Shown: positions 37,101 to 52,100, numbered from the stretch's first letter. The stretch: DNA of 64,000 nt from Phytohabitans flavus (GCF_011764545.1 NZ_AP022870.1:6060001-6124000); one strand, 5' to 3'. Notes: generated from the letters alone by a model not told the origin. Numbers and translations are program-made.

Positions 37101-40100
37101 GCTGGCGTGCTCCACCCACGGCTCCTCGGCTCCCGAGGGTCGCGAGTGGATGGTGACCGGCCGGCGACCGGCCGCGTCTGGGGCGGCGACCCGGACCTGT
37201 ACCTGGGTCGCACCGCGCTCGGGCAGCACGAGCGGCGCGGCCAGCGTCAGCTCTTCCACGCGGTCGCAGCCGACTTCGTCGCCGGCCCGGATCGCCAGCT
37301 CCAGAAGGCTGGTGCCGGGGAAGAGCACAAGCCCACCGACGCGATGGTCGGCGAGCCACGGGTGGGTGGCCAGCGCGAGACGGCCGGTGAAGACGACCTC
37401 CTCGCCACCGGCGAGCTCTACGGCGGCACCGAGGAGCGGGTGCCCTGCGGGCGCTTGGCCAAGCCCGGCCGCGTCTCCGGTGTAGACCATGGCCGTCGGC
37501 CAGAACCAGCCGTGCTGGAACGGGTACGTAGGCACGTCGACCCGCTTGGCCGCGGGGAGGGCTGGCTTCCAGTCGACGGTCGTCCCGGTGATGTGTACCC
37601 GGGCCAGGGCGGTCAGGAGCGCGGTCTCTTCGTCCCGGTCCTTGCGCAGGGCCGGGATTGCGGTGCCCGTCATCGCGGACAGCACCCCGTCCGGCCCGAC
37701 CTCCAGCAGTGTGACGTCGCCCAGACCAGCCACCGCGTCAGCGAACCGGACCGTCTCTCGTACATGCCTGACCCAGTACTCAGGGTCCGTCACGTCCCCG
37801 CTACTCGCGATCGGGATACGCGGCGGCTCGAAGGTCAGGCTCTCGATCGCGGCCCGGAAGTCGTCCAGCATTGGGTCCATCAACGGCGAATGGAACGCGT
37901 GCGAGACCCGCAGCCGGGTCGACTTCTCAAACCGGGCCGCAACCGCCTCCACCTCGTCTTCCACACCAGCGACGACAACGGCTTCGGGGCCGTTGACGGC
38001 GGCGATGGAAACACCAGCGGTCAGCAGCGGGGTGACCTCAGCCTCGGCGGCCCGGATAGCAACCATTGCCCCGCCGGCCGGCAACTGCTGCATAAGCGCG
38101 GCGCGGGCGCTCACCAGGCGGCAGGCTTCTGCCAGCTCAAGGACGCCGGCGACGTGCGCCGCAGCGACCTCACCGATCGAATGGCCAGCGACGTAGTCCG
38201 GCTTGACGCCGAAGGACTCGACGAGGCGGTACAGCGCGACCTCGATCGCGAACAGCGCGGGCTGGGTCCAGCTGGTCTGGTTCAGCAGATCCGGATCCGA
38301 ACCCCACATCACATCCCGCAGACCAGGATCGAGATGCACCAACACCTCGTCCAACGCCTGCGCGAACACCGGGAAGCGGGCATACAGCTCACGGCCCATA
38401 CCCAACCGCTGCGAACCCTGACCAGAGAAGAGCAACGCGATGGATCCGGGCTTGGACACACCCCTGGCCACCTCGGTCACACCGTCAGCCGATGCCAGGA
38501 GCACCGCCCGGTGCTCGAAGACTGACCGGGTGCTCAGTGTGAGGCCGATGCCTGCGGCGGGAGCATCCACGGCCCGCAGCCGCTCGATCTGCGCGTCCAG
38601 AGCGGCGGCGGACTTCGCCGAGACCGTCCAGGGCACGACGCCTGCCTCGGGCGCCACCTCGAGCTGCACCGGCGCCGGCGTGTGCTCGAGGATGACGTGT
38701 GCGTTGGTGCCGCTGATGCCGAACGACGACACCGCCGCCCGGCGCGGCCGGTCCACCTCAGGCCAGGCTGTCTGCTCAGTCAGCAGCTCGACCGCGCCAG
38801 CCGACCAGTCCACATGCGACGACGCCGTATCGACGTGCAGGGTCTTCGGCGCGACACCGTGCCGCATCGCCATGATCATCTTGATTATGCCCGCCACACC
38901 AGCGGCTGCCTGGGTGTGACCGAGGTTCGACTTCACCGAACCGAGCAGCAACGGCCGCTCCCGATCCCGCCCATACGTAGCCAGCAGCGCCTGCGCCTCG
39001 ATCGGGTCACCCAGCGTCGTACCAGTGCCATGACCCTCGACGACATCGACGTCCGCTGTGGACAATCCGCCACTGGCCAAGGCCTGCCGGATCACCCGCT
39101 GCTGCGACGGGCCGTTCGGCGCGGTCAAGCCGTTCGACGCGCCGTCCTGGTTGATCGCGGAGCCCCGTACTGTCGCGAGGACTTGGTGGCCATTGCGCTG
39201 TGCGTCGGATAGGCGTTCCAGCAAGAGCATGCCGACGCCCTCGGACCAGCCCACGCCGTCGGCCGTGTCGCTGAACGCCTTGCACCGCCCGTCCGGCGAC
39301 AGCCCTCGCTGCCGGGAGAACTCCACAAACGCGCCCGGCGTCGACATCACCGCGACACCGCCGGCCAGCGCGAGAGAGCACTCGCCGCTGCGGAGTGCCT
39401 GTGCCGCGAGGTGCAGCGCGACAAGGGACGATGAGCAGGCGGTGTCGACGGTGACCGCCGGTCCCTCAAACCCGAACGTGTACGACACTCGGCCCGAGGC
39501 GATGCTGCCCGAGCTGCCGTGCCCCTGGTACCCCTCGTGCTCCGCCCCGTCGAGCAGCGCGCTGTAGTCGCTGTACATGACGCCCGCGTACACGCCGGTC
39601 CGGCTGCCGCGCAGCGACACCGGGTCGATGCCGGCCCGCTCCACGGCTTCCCAGGTCACCTCCAGCAGGAGCCGCTGCTGGGAGTCGGTGGTGAGTGCCT
39701 CGCGCGGGCTCATACCGAAGAACGCCGGGTCGAACTCGGCCGCCTCGCGCAGGAACCCACCGGACCGCGTGTACGAGGTGCCGGCGTGGTCAGGGTCGGC
39801 GTGGTAGAGCGCGTCGAGGTCCCAACCCCGGTAGTCGGGGAACTCGGTGATGGCGTCGACCCCGTCGCTGACGAGGCGCCACAGGTCTTCTGGCGAGGCG
39901 ACCCCGCCCGGGTAGCGGCACGCCATACCGACGATGACGATCGGGTCGTCGTCCAGCTTCGGCAGGGCAGCGGTCGGCACGGCGATGGCACTGTCCATAT
40001 CGAACAGCTCGTCGTGCAGGTACCCGGCCAGCGCCGTGACCGTCGGGTAGTCGAAGACGGCCGTGGCGGGCAGCCGTAGCCCTGTGCCTGCGTTGAGGCG

Positions 40101-43100
40101 GTTGCGCAGCTCAACGGCGGTGAGCGAGTCGAAGCCCAGGTCCTGGAACGCCCGGGCCGGGTCCACATGCTCGGCGCCGGCGTGGCCGAGCACGGTGGCG
40201 ACCTGTCCGCGTACAAGGTCGACCAGCTCGACGCGGCGTTCGGCCACACCGAGGCCAGCCAGCCGCGCGACGAGCCCGGCGGCCTTGTCGGAACGGGCGA
40301 CCGCGGAGCGGCGGGAACGCGAGCGGATCAGTCCACGCAGGAGCGGCGCCACGTCACCGGAGGCGCGGATCGCCGCCAGGTCGAGCCGGATCGGGACCAC
40401 CGCCGGCTCGTCGGCCGCGAGCGCGGCGTCGAAGAGCGCGACGCCCTGCTCCGTGGTGAGTGGCGGCATTCCGGCGCGGGCCATCCGTTCCGCGTCGGTC
40501 ACCATGCCCTGGGTCCACGGACCCCAGGCGAGCGAGGCTGCCGGCAGCCCTTCGGACCGGCGGTGCTGGGCGAGCGCGTCGAGGAAGGCGTTGCCCGCGG
40601 CGTAGTTGGCCTGCCCCGCCCCGCCGAAGACGCCGGCCGCCGAGGAGAAGAGTACGAACGCGTCCAGGTCCAGGCCGCGGGTCAGGTCGTGCAGGTGCCA
40701 CGCGGCGTCCACTTTGGGCCGGAGCACGGCGGAAAGGCGCTCCGGCGTGAGCGAGCCGATGACCCCGTCGTCGAGAACGCCGGCCGCGTGCACGACCGCG
40801 TGCACGGGATGCTGTGCCAACAGCGCGGCCAGCGCCTCGCGGTCGGCCACATCGCAGGCGACGACGGTGATGTCCGCGTCCAGATCGGCCAGCAGCTCCG
40901 CGCCACCGCCGCGACGGCTGGCAAGCACCAGGCGGCGTACCCCATGGGTGGTCACCAGGTGCCGGGCGATGACCGCGCCGAGGCCGCCGGTACCGCCGGT
41001 GATCAGCACCGTCCCTTCTGGACGCCAGGCGATCGTGGGCGACTCGGCCCCTAGCCGCGCCAGTCGCGCGGCACGCAAGATGCCGTCGCGGATGGCCAGG
41101 TGTGGCTCGTCCAGCCCGAGCGCCTGCGGCAGCGCGGACGCCGAGGTGGCGTCGATGTCAATGAGGGCGAACCGGTCCGGATGCTCAGACTGGGCCGATC
41201 GTACGAGGCCCCACACCGCGGCTGCGGCCACGTCGTCGCCGTCGGTGGCGCCCCTAGTGACGATGGCCAGGCGCGAGCCGGCGAACCGCTCGTCGCCGAG
41301 CCACTCTTGCAAGAGTCCGAGCACCCGCGCGGTCAGCGTGTGCGTAGCCGATGCGGGATCAGCGCCCGGCGCCGCGGCGATCGGGAGCAGCACCGCGGCC
41401 GGTGGTTCGGCGATCGTGACGAGGTCCGGGTACGCCTTGACCGGCAGTGCCTCGCTGATCCCGAGCGGGTCCGGCCCGAGGATCGCCAGCCCGCCGAGGT
41501 CGATGGGCGTGCCGGCCGGTACGGGCGTCCAGCCAAGGCCGAAGAGCGCATCCCGTTGCGGCGCCTGCTCACCCTCGACGAGCGGCCGGACGACGAGGGA
41601 ACGTACTGCCGCGACGGGCGCGCCGGTGGCATCGGCGAGGTCGACTGCGAGCGCGCCTGACCCGTCGCGGGTAAGCCGGACGCGCACCGAGGCAGCGCCG
41701 GCCGCATACAGGGAAACGTCGGCCCAGGAGAACGGCACCGCCCGCTCCTCGGCCGGGCCCGCGAAGCCGGCGGCGTGCAGGCTCGCGTCGAGGAGCGCAG
41801 GGTGCATGCCGTACGACGCCGCGTCGCTGACCTCATCGGGCAGCGCGATTTCGGCGAAGACCTCGCCGTCCCGCTGCCATGCCGCGCGCAGCCCTTGGAA
41901 TACCGGCCCGTACGCGAAGCCCTCGGTCGCCCGCTCGTCGTAGAAACCCGCGACGTCGAGCGGCTGGGAGCCGTCCGGCGGCCAGGTCGTTGCGTCGAAT
42001 GTGGACTCAACGGCACCGGGTGCCAGGACGCCAGAGGCGTTCTCCGTCCAGGGCGCGTCGTCGGCGCTGTCGAGTCGGCTGTGGATGGTGACGGTACGCC
42101 GCTGCGCCTCGTCCGCCACGCCGGCCCGAACCTGCACCAGCAGCGCGCCCTCCTCGGGCAACACCATTGGCGTGGCGATGGTCAGCTCTTCGATCCGGTC
42201 ACAGCCGACCTCGTCGCCGACCCGGATCGCTAGCTCCACGAAGGCGGTACCGGGTACCAGCACCGAGCCCATGATGGCGTGGTCAGCGAGCCACGGGTGG
42301 GAGGCGAGCGACAGCCGGCCGGTGAAGAGGAGCCCGTCGCCGTCGGCGAGTTCGACGGCGGCGCCGAGCAGCGGGTGGTCGGCCGAGCCGAGGCCCGCCG
42401 CCCGCACGTCGCCCGGCCGGGTGAGCGAGGCCGCCGGCCAGAACCACTCACGCTGGAACGGGTAGGTGGGCAGCTCGACCGGCTTCGCTCCAGTGAACGC
42501 TGGCCGCCAGTCGATGGTGGTGCCACCGATGTGCAGCCGTGCCAGCGCGGTCAGGAGTGCGGTCTCTTCGTCCCGGTCCTTGCGCAGAGCCGGGATTGCG
42601 GTACCCGTCATCGCGGACAGCACCCCGTCGGGGCCGACCTCCAAGAGCGTCGCCTCGCCCAGACCAGCCACCGCGTCCGCGAACCGGACCGTCTCTCGCA
42701 CATGCCTGACCCAGTACTCAGGGTCCGTCACGTCCCCACTGCTCGCGATCGGGATACGCGGCGGATGGAAGCTGATGTCCTGGATGGCGGTCCGGAAGTC
42801 GTCCAGCATCGGGTCCATCAGCGGGGAGTGGAACGCGTGCGAGACCCGCAGCCTTGTCGCCTTCTCGAACCGGGCCGCTACCGCCTCCACCTCGTCTTCC
42901 ACACCGGCAATGACGACGGCTTCGGGGCCGTTGACGGCGGCGATGGAAACACCCGCGGTCAGCAGCGGGGTCACGTCGGCCTCGGCGGCCCGGATAGCGA
43001 CCATCGCCCCACCAGCCGGCAGCTGCTGCATAAGCGCAGCGCGGGCGCCCACCAAACGGCAGGCATCAGCCAACTCGAGAACACCAGCGACGTGCGCCGC

Positions 43101-46100
43101 AGCGATCTCACCGATCGAGTGACCCGCCAGGTGGTCCGGCCTGACGCCGAAGGACTCGACGAGGCGGTACAGCGCTACCTCGATTGCGAACAGCGCGGGC
43201 TGAGTCCGGCCGGTCTGGTTCAGCAGATCCGGATCCGAACCCCACATCACATCCCGCAAACCCGGATCGAGATCTGTCAGGACCTCGTCCAACGCCTGCG
43301 CGAACACCGGGAACCGGGCATACAGCTCGCGACCCATACCCAACCGCTGCGAACCCTGACCAGAGAAGAGCACCGCAAGACGACCGGACGCCGCCGTGCC
43401 TCGCGCGACTTCCTGTGCGCCGTCTGCCGACGCCAGGAGCACCGCCCGGTGGTCGAAGACTGAGCGGGCGGTCAGGGCGAGCCCGACACCGGCAGCGGGC
43501 TCATCGACCAAGCGCAGCCGCGCGATCTGCGCGTCCAGTGCGGCCTCAGACTTGGCCGACACGGGCCACGGTACAACCGCCGGCTCGTGGACCTGATCCG
43601 GCGCCGGCGTGGCGGCCGGCTGTTCCAGGATCACGTGCGCGTTGGTGCCGCTGATACCGAACGAGGAGACACCCGCCCGTCGGGGCCGGCTCAGCTCCGG
43701 CCACGCCCGCGCCTCGGTGACCAACTCCACCGCGCCCTCGGTCCAGTCCACATGCGACGACGGCGCGTCGACGTGCAGCGTCCTCGGTACCGTGCCGTAC
43801 CGCATCGCTTGGACCATCTTGATGACGCCGGCCACGCCTGCTGCGGCCTGGGCGTGGCCGAGGTTGGACTTGATCGAGCCGAGCAGCAGCGGTTCTTGCC
43901 GGTCGCGCCCGTACGTGGCGAGCAATGCCTGCGCCTCGATCGGGTCGCCGAGCGTCGTACCGGTACCGTGCCCCTCGACGACGTCGACATCCACTGTCGA
44001 CAGTCCGCCGCTTGCGAGTGCCTGGCGGATGACTCGCTGCTGCGAGGGTCCGTTCGGGGCGGTGAGGCCGTTCGAGGCGCCGTCCTGGTTGACCGCGGAG
44101 CCGCGGACCACGGCGAGTATCTGGTGCCCGTTGCGGAGTGCGTCGGACTGCCGCTCCAGCACGAGCATGCCGACGCCCTCGGACCAGCCCACCCCGTCCG
44201 CGCCGTCCGCGAAGGCACGGCACCGGCCGTCCGGCGACAGGCCGCGCTGCCGGGAGAACTCCACGAACGTGTGCGGTGTCGAGATGACCGTTACGCCACC
44301 GGCCAGCGCCAGCGTGCACTCTCCGCTGCGCAATGCCTGCATCGCCCAGTGCATCGCCACGAGGGACGACGAGCACGCGGTGTCCACAGTGACCGCTGGC
44401 CCCTCCAACCCCAGCGTGTACGCCACCCGCCCGGACGCGATGCTGCCGGCGCTCCCCTGCCCCTGGTAACCCTCGTGCTCGCCGCCGTCGAGGAGCGCGC
44501 TGTAGTCGTTGTACATGACGCCGGCGAATACGCCGGTCTGGCTGCCCCGCAACGAGACCGGGTCGATGCCGGCCCGCTCGACCGCCTCCCACGAGACTTC
44601 CAGCAGCAGCCGCTGCTGCGAGTCGGTCGCGAGCGCCTCCCGCGGCGACATGCCGAAGAACTCGGCGTCGAACTCCCCCGCGTCGTGGAGGAACCCGCCC
44701 GACCGGGTGTACGAGGTGCCGACCTGGTCGGGATCCGCCGCGTACAGGCCGTCGAGGTCCCAGCCGCGGTTGTTCGGAAACTCGGTGATGGCGTCGACGC
44801 CCTCGCTGACGACCCGCCACAGGTCGTCCGGAGAGGCGACACCGCCCGGGTAGCGGCACGCCATGCCGACGATCACGATCGGGTCGTCGGCCAGCGCGAG
44901 CGCGGTGCGCGCCACCGCCGGCCCCTCGTCCTCCGCGCCGATCAGCTCCTCCAACAGGTACGTGGCGAGCGAGGACGGCGTCGGGTAGTCGAAGACGAGC
45001 GTGGCGGGCAACCGCAGCCCGGTCGTGCCGCCGAGCCGGTTGCGCAGCTCGACCGAGGTGAGCGAGTCGAAGCCCAGCTCCTGGAACGCCTTGGCCGGGT
45101 CGATCCGCTCCGCGCCGGCATGCCCGAGGACCGCGGCGACCTGTCCCCGCACCAGGTCCAGGACCGCCTCGCCGCGCTCGCCCTCGTCCAGCCCGGCCAG
45201 CCGCTGCGCCAGACCACGAGAAGCCTCCGACGCCCGCGCCCGCCGGACCGGGTTGCGGATGAGGCCCCGCAGGATGGCCGGTACCTCGCCGGCCGCCCGG
45301 ATCGCTGGCAGGTCCAGCCGCACCGGCGCCACCACGGGCTCGCCAGTTGTCAGCGCCGCGTCGAGAAGCGACACGCCTTGCTCGGGCGAGATGGGCGGCA
45401 TCCCCGCCCGTTCCATCAGCTCCGCATCCGCCGACATGCCGACTTCTGCCGCCCATGGTCCCCAGGCGAGGGAGACGGCCGGTAGCCCTTGCGCACGCCG
45501 GTGCGCGGCCAGAGCATCAAGGAACGCGTTACCCGCCGCATAGTTTGCCTGCCCGGCACCACCAAAAACGCCGGCAGCGGAGGAGAACAACACAAAGGCG
45601 TCCAGGTCGCGGGTCAGCTCGTGCAGATGCCAGGCGGCATCCACCTTCGGCCGCAACACATTGTCAAACCGCTCCGGGGTAAGTGACTCGACTACCCCAT
45701 CGTCCAAAACGCCGGCCGCGTGCACGACGGCGGTCACCGGATACTGCCGCAACAACTCGGCCAGCGCATCGCGATCGGACACGTCACACGCGACCACGGA
45801 AACCTCGACGTCCAGGTCCGCGACAAGCTCGGCACCGCCACCACGCCGACTCGCCAAGACAAGCCGCCGCACACCATGCGATACCACAAGATGCCGGGCA
45901 ACTACCGCACCCAAACCGCCAGTGCCACCGGTGATGAGCACAGTGCTGTCCGGACCCCAGACGGGTGCACCGGTCAGCCCGGCCGAGACCCGCGACAGCC
46001 GCTTAGCGAACGCCTGCCCCTCGCGGATCGCCAGCTCCGGCTCGTCCGATCCGGCAGCGGAAGGAAGAAGAGCCGCGGACGCTGAATCGCCGTCGATCTC

Positions 46101-49100
46101 GACCAGCGCGAACCGGCCCGGATTCTCCGCCGCCGCCGTACGCACCAGACCCCACACCGCCGACGCGGCCAAATCACCCGCACGGGTCACGAACACCAGC
46201 CGCGAACCAGTGAATTCCTGTACCAGAGCCAGTACGCGGCTGGTCAGCTCGCGCACCGCGGTCGGCACATCCAGCCCGGCCGGCGACACTACTTCGTGCA
46301 GCTCGGCGTCCACCTGCGCCTCAGCAAGAGCCACCGGTGTCCACTCCGGACGGAAGAGCGACTCGGTGACCGCATCGTGCTCAGTGACGGGTGCGACCGA
46401 CCGGACCACGAGCCCTTCGACCGACGCGACGAGCCCGCCGGCCGGATCGGCTGCGGCGATCGCCACCGAGTCACCACCGGTACGGGTCAGCCGTACCCGC
46501 AAGGCGGAAGCACCTGCCGCATAGAGCGACGCGCCCTCCCAGGCGAACGGCACGCCGCCGGCCGGCATCCCCAGGTCGGCGACACCCAGCGCGTGCAGCG
46601 CGGCATCCAGAAGGGCGGGGTGCACGCCGTACGCCGAGGCATCCTGCACCTGCTCGGGGAGGGCGACCTCGGCGAAGACCTCGTCGCCCTGCCGCCACAC
46701 TGCCCGGAGTCCCTGAAACACCGGCCCGTACGCGAATCCCTCGTCGGCCAGCCGCTCGTAGAGGCCCTCGACGGGGATCGGCGATGCTCCGGCCGGTGGC
46801 CAGGCAGCGGTGTCGAACGCCGGTGGGCGGGCGCCCCCGGCGAGGAACCCGGTGGCGTGGGCGGTCCACGGTGCACCCTCCGCGCCCTCTCGTCGGGAGT
46901 GGACGGAGAGCGGGCGGCGGCCGGCCTCGTCGGGCGCGCCAACGCGCACCCGCACCTGGACCGCGCCCGCTTCGGGCAGCACGAGCGGCGCGGCGAGCGT
47001 CAGCTCCTCGACCCGGTCGCACCCGACCTCGTCACCCGCGCGGACGGCGAGCTCAAGGAGGGCCGTCCCGGGTACGAGCACCGAGCCGAGCACCGCGTGG
47101 TCGGCGAGCCACGGGTGTGAGCGCAGCGACAGCCGGCTGGTGAAGAGGACGCCTTCGCCGCCGGCCAGCTCCGCCGTCCCGCCGAGCATCGGGTGTCCCG
47201 CCGGGGCGAGGCCGAGCGCGGCCGCGTCGCCGAGCCCGACCAGCCCGGACGGCCAGAACCACTCGCGCTGGAACGGGTACGTGGGCAGGTCGACCCGATG
47301 CGCGCTGGTGCCGGTGAAGTACGCCGGCCAGTCGATGCGGACGCCGGATACGTAGAGCTGGGCGAGCGCGCCGAGGATGGCCGCGTCCTCGGGCCGGTCT
47401 TTGCGCAGGATCGGCACCGAGCCCTCGATGAGCGCGGAGAGCACGCCGTCCGGTCCGATCTCCAGGAACGTGGCCCCGTCCAGGGTCGCGACCGCGTCGG
47501 CGAAGCGGACGGTGTCCCGTACGTGCCTGACCCAGTACTCAGGATCGGTCACGTCCCCTGCGGCGACCACGGGGATTCGAGGTTCCGCGAACGACAGCGA
47601 TGACACTACGGCCCGGAAGTCGTCCAGCATCGGTTCCATCAGTGGCGAGTGGAACGCGTGCGACACCCGCAACCGGGTCGACTTCTCGAAGCGAGAAGCC
47701 ACCGCCAATACCGCGTCCTCTTCACCCGCGACCACGACGTTGGACGGTCCGTTGACCGCCGCGATCGACACACCTTCGGCCAGCAGAGGCAGGACCTCGG
47801 ACTCGGCGGCCCGCAGTGCCACCATCGCCCCGCCAGCCGGCAGCGCCTGCATCAACGATGCCCGCGCGGTAACGAGACGGCAGGCATCGTCCAGCGACAG
47901 CACACCCGCCACATGCGCCGCCGCGATCTCACCGATCGAATGACCCGCAACATGGTCCGGACGCATACCGAACGACGACACCAACCGGTACAGCGCCACC
48001 TCGACAGCGAACAAAGCCGGCTGCGCCCAACCGGTCTGGTTAAGCAGATCTGGATCCGAACCCCACATCACGTCCCGCAAGCCCGGATCCAGCTGCGCCA
48101 GCACCTCGTCCAGCGCCGACGCGAAGACCGGGAAACGGGAGTACAGGTCACGGCCCATACCCAGCCGCTGCGAACCCTGACCGGAGAAGAGCATCGCGAG
48201 CGGGCCGGCCCCGGCCACGCCTCGGGCGGCCTCGACCACGCTGTCGCCAGTGGCCACCAGCACCGCCCGGTGCTCGAACACTGACCGGGCGGTCAGCGCG
48301 AGGCCGACGCCGGCGCGCGGCAACTCCAAGGCGCGGAGCCTGCCGATCTGGGCATCGAGCGCGGCCGCGGATCGCGCCGACACCGGCCACGGTACGACCG
48401 CTGGCGAGTCGGCCGGATCGGTCGAGGTCGGTGCGGGGGTTGCCTGCTCCACGATGATGTGTGCGTTGGTGCCGCTGATGCCGAAGGAGGAGACCGCCGC
48501 CCGTCGTGGCCGATCCACCTCCGGCCACGCCACCGCGTCCGGCACGAGCGTGACGGATCCAGCTGCCCAGTCCACATGGGACGACGGGGCGTCGACGTGC
48601 AGCGTCTTCGGCACCACGCCGTTCCGAATCGCCATGATCATCTTGATCACGCCTGCGACACCGGCGGCCGCCTGGGTGTGGCCGAGGTTGGACTTGATCG
48701 AGCCGAGCAGCAGCGGCTCGTCCCGGTCGCGCCCGTACGTGGCCAGGAGCGCCTGCGCCTCGATCGGGTCGCCCAGCGTCGTACCGGTGCCGTGCCCCTC
48801 GACGACGTCGACGTCCACCGTGGACAGGCCGCCACTTGCGAGTGCCTGGCGGATGACCCGTTGCTGCGACGGGCCGTTCGGCGCGGTGAGCCCGTTCGAG
48901 GCGCCGTCCTGGTTGATCGCGCTTCCGCGTAGCACCGCGAGGATCTGGTGACCGTTGCGGAGCGCGTCGGACTGCCGCTCCAGCACGAGCATGCCGATAC
49001 CCTCGGACCAGGCCACGCCATCGGCCGCGTCGGCGAAGGACTTGCACCGCCCATCCGCCGCCAGCCCGCGCTGCCGGGAAAACTCCACGAACGGCCCGGG

Positions 49101-52100
49101 CGTCGACATCACCGTTACACCACCGGCCACCGCGAGGCTGCATTCCCCCGCTCGCAGCGCCTGTGCGGCCAGGTGGAGCGCGACAAGCGAGGAGGAGCAG
49201 GCGGTGTCGACAGTGACCGCCGGCCCTTCGAAGCCGAACGTGTACGAGACCCGCCCGGACGCGACACTCGCGGAGCTGCCACTGCCTTGGAAGCCTTCGT
49301 AGTCGCCGCCCTCCACGAGGGTGATGTAGTCGCTGTACATCACGCCCGCGTACACGCCGGTCTGGCTGCCGCGCAGAGAGGTCGGGTCGATGCCGGCCCG
49401 CTCCACCGCCTCCCACGTCACCTCCAGCAGCAGCCGCTGCTGCGAGTCGGTCGCGGTCGCCTCGCGCGGGCTCATCCCGAAGAAATCGGCGTCGAACCAG
49501 CCTGCGTCGTGCAGGAAGCCACCGTTGGTGACGTGTGTCTTGCCGGGCCGGTCCGGGTCGGGGTCGTAGAGCGAGTCGAGGTCCCAGCCACGGTTGGTGG
49601 GGAAGCCGGTGATGGCGTCGGTGCCGTCGAGCACGAGACGCCACAGGTCCTCTGGTGAGCGGACCCCGCCCGGATAGCGGCAGGCCATGCCGACCACCAC
49701 GATCGGGTCGTCGGCGAGCGAGGGCAGCGCGCGTACCGGGGTGGAGACCACGACGTCGGCACCGACGAGCTCATCGACGAGGTGGCCGGCGAGGGTGGCC
49801 GCGTTCGGGTAGTCGAAAATGAGCGTGGCCGGCAGCCGCAGGCCGGTCACCGCGCCGAGCCGGTTACGCAGTTCGACGGCGGTAAGCGAGTCGAAGCCGA
49901 GTGCCTGGAACGCCCGCGCAGGATCGACCGACCCGGCCGTCGCGTGGCCGAGCACCTGGGCGACCTGCCCACGTACCAGATCGAGCACGACCTCCCGCCG
50001 CTCCTCCACCGCGAGCCCGGCGAGGCGCTGCGCGAGGCCCTCGGCCGTCGCCGACATCGCGGCGACGCCACGCCGCGCGGGCGTCCGGATCAGGCCGCGC
50101 AGCAGCGATGGTACGTCGCCGCGAGAGCGGAGGACGCCCAGGTCGAGCCGCACCGGCAGCAGAGCCGGCTCGCCAGCGGCCAGTCCGGCATCGAAGAGGG
50201 CTACGCCCTGTTCCACGGCGAGCGGTGGCGTACCGGAGCGGCTGACACGGTCCACATCGGACGCGTTCATCGCCCCGGTCATGCCGATCTCGGTGGTCCA
50301 CGGTCCCCATGCCAGGGAGGTGGCGCGGAGACCGGTCGCGTGTCGGTGGCGGGCAAGCGCGTCGAGGAACGCGTTGCCGGCCGCGTAGTTGCCCTGCCCC
50401 GGGCTGCCGAACGTGCCCGACGCAGAGGAGAAGAGCACGAACGCTTCCAGATCTGTGTCGCGGGTCAGCTCGTGCAAGTGCCACGCGGCGTCCACTTTCG
50501 GGCGCAGCACCGTGTCGATCCGCTCCGGTGTGAGCGAGCCGATGACACCGTCGTCGACCACGCCGGCGGTGTGGACGACACCCCGCACGCGATGGCCGGC
50601 CAAGGCGGCGGCGAGCGCGTCCCGGTCCGCCACATCGCAGGCGACGACGGTCGCTTCGGCGCCGAGCGCGGCAAGCTCCTCGACGAGCGCGGCCGCGCCG
50701 CTGGCTGCCGGGCCGCGGCGGCTGAGCAGTAGCAGGCGTCGTACCCCGTGCGTGGTCGCGAGATGGCGGGCGAAGACGGCACCGAGCCCGCCGGTGCCGC
50801 CGGTCACGACAATGGTGCCCTCGGGGTCCCACACGGTCGGCTCGCCCGCTGCCTCGGCCCGCGCGAGCCGGGGCGCGAGCACCGCGCCGTCGCGGATGGC
50901 GACCTCGGGCTCGTCCACATCGAGCACCCACGGCGGGATCTCCGCCGTACCGTCCAGGTCGATCAGGCCGAACCGGTCCGGGCTCTCGGACTGCGCCGAC
51001 CGCACGAGACCCCACATCGCGGCGGCCGGGATGTTGCCGCCACCCGCGGCTCCGCGGGTGACGAAGACGAGCCGGACGTCGGCGAACCGTTCGTCCGCGA
51101 GCCACCGCTGGAGCAGGTCGAGGGCGCGGCCGGTGAGCGCGCGAGTAGCCGCGGGCACGTCCACATCGGATGGCGGGCGCATGTCGACGAGGACGACGCC
51201 GCCTGTCGCGTCGAGGGTCGCCAGGTCGTCGACGTCCTGGATACGGACGAAATCGGCTTCGGTGGTGGAGGTAGGGGCGCTCAGCGGTACCCAATCGATG
51301 CGGAACAGCGAGTCGCGGTCAACCGCGCCGCCGCCCAGCTGCTCGGCCGGCATTTTCCGGACCACGAGCGACTCGATTGACGCCACCGGCCCGCCGGCCG
51401 GATCGGTGACCACGATGGACACCGCGTCGTCGGCGGTGCGTGACAGCCGGATCCGGACCGCCGTGGCACCGGAGGCGTGCAGCGAGACGCCCTCCCAGGA
51501 GAACGGCAGACCACCGCGGCTGATCGAGCCGAGGTCGGCGAAAGCCACGGCGTGCAGTGCGGCGTCCAGGAGCGCGGGATGGAGGAAGAACCGCCTCGCC
51601 TCGCCCTCGACCGCCTCGGGCAGGGCCGCCTCGGCGAAGACCTCGCCGTCGCGCCGCCACCCCGCGCGCAGCCCGCGGAAGACCGGACCGTAGTCCCAGC
51701 CGGCCTCGGCGAGTCCCTCGTAGAGTCCACTGAGGTCGACGCGTTCCGCACCGGGCGGGGCCACACCTCGCCGAGCTGCGCCGCCTCAGTCGGTGCTGTA
51801 CTCACCGCACCCGTGGCGTGCGGCGTCCACGGCGCATCCGGCGCTCCCTCGGGCCGGGAGTAGACCCCGACCGGGCGGCGACCGCTCTCGTCCGCGTCGC
51901 CCACCCGCACCTGTACGTGCGCCGCGCCCCGCTCCGGCAGGACGAGCGGCGCGGCGAGCGTCAGCTCCTCGACCCGCGTGCACCCGACACCGTCGGCGGC
52001 GCGGAGCGCCAGCTCGAGGAAGGCCGTGCCGGGGACGAGTGTCCGCCCCATGACGACGTGGTCGGCGAGCCACGGGTGGGTGCGCAACGACAGGCGGCTG

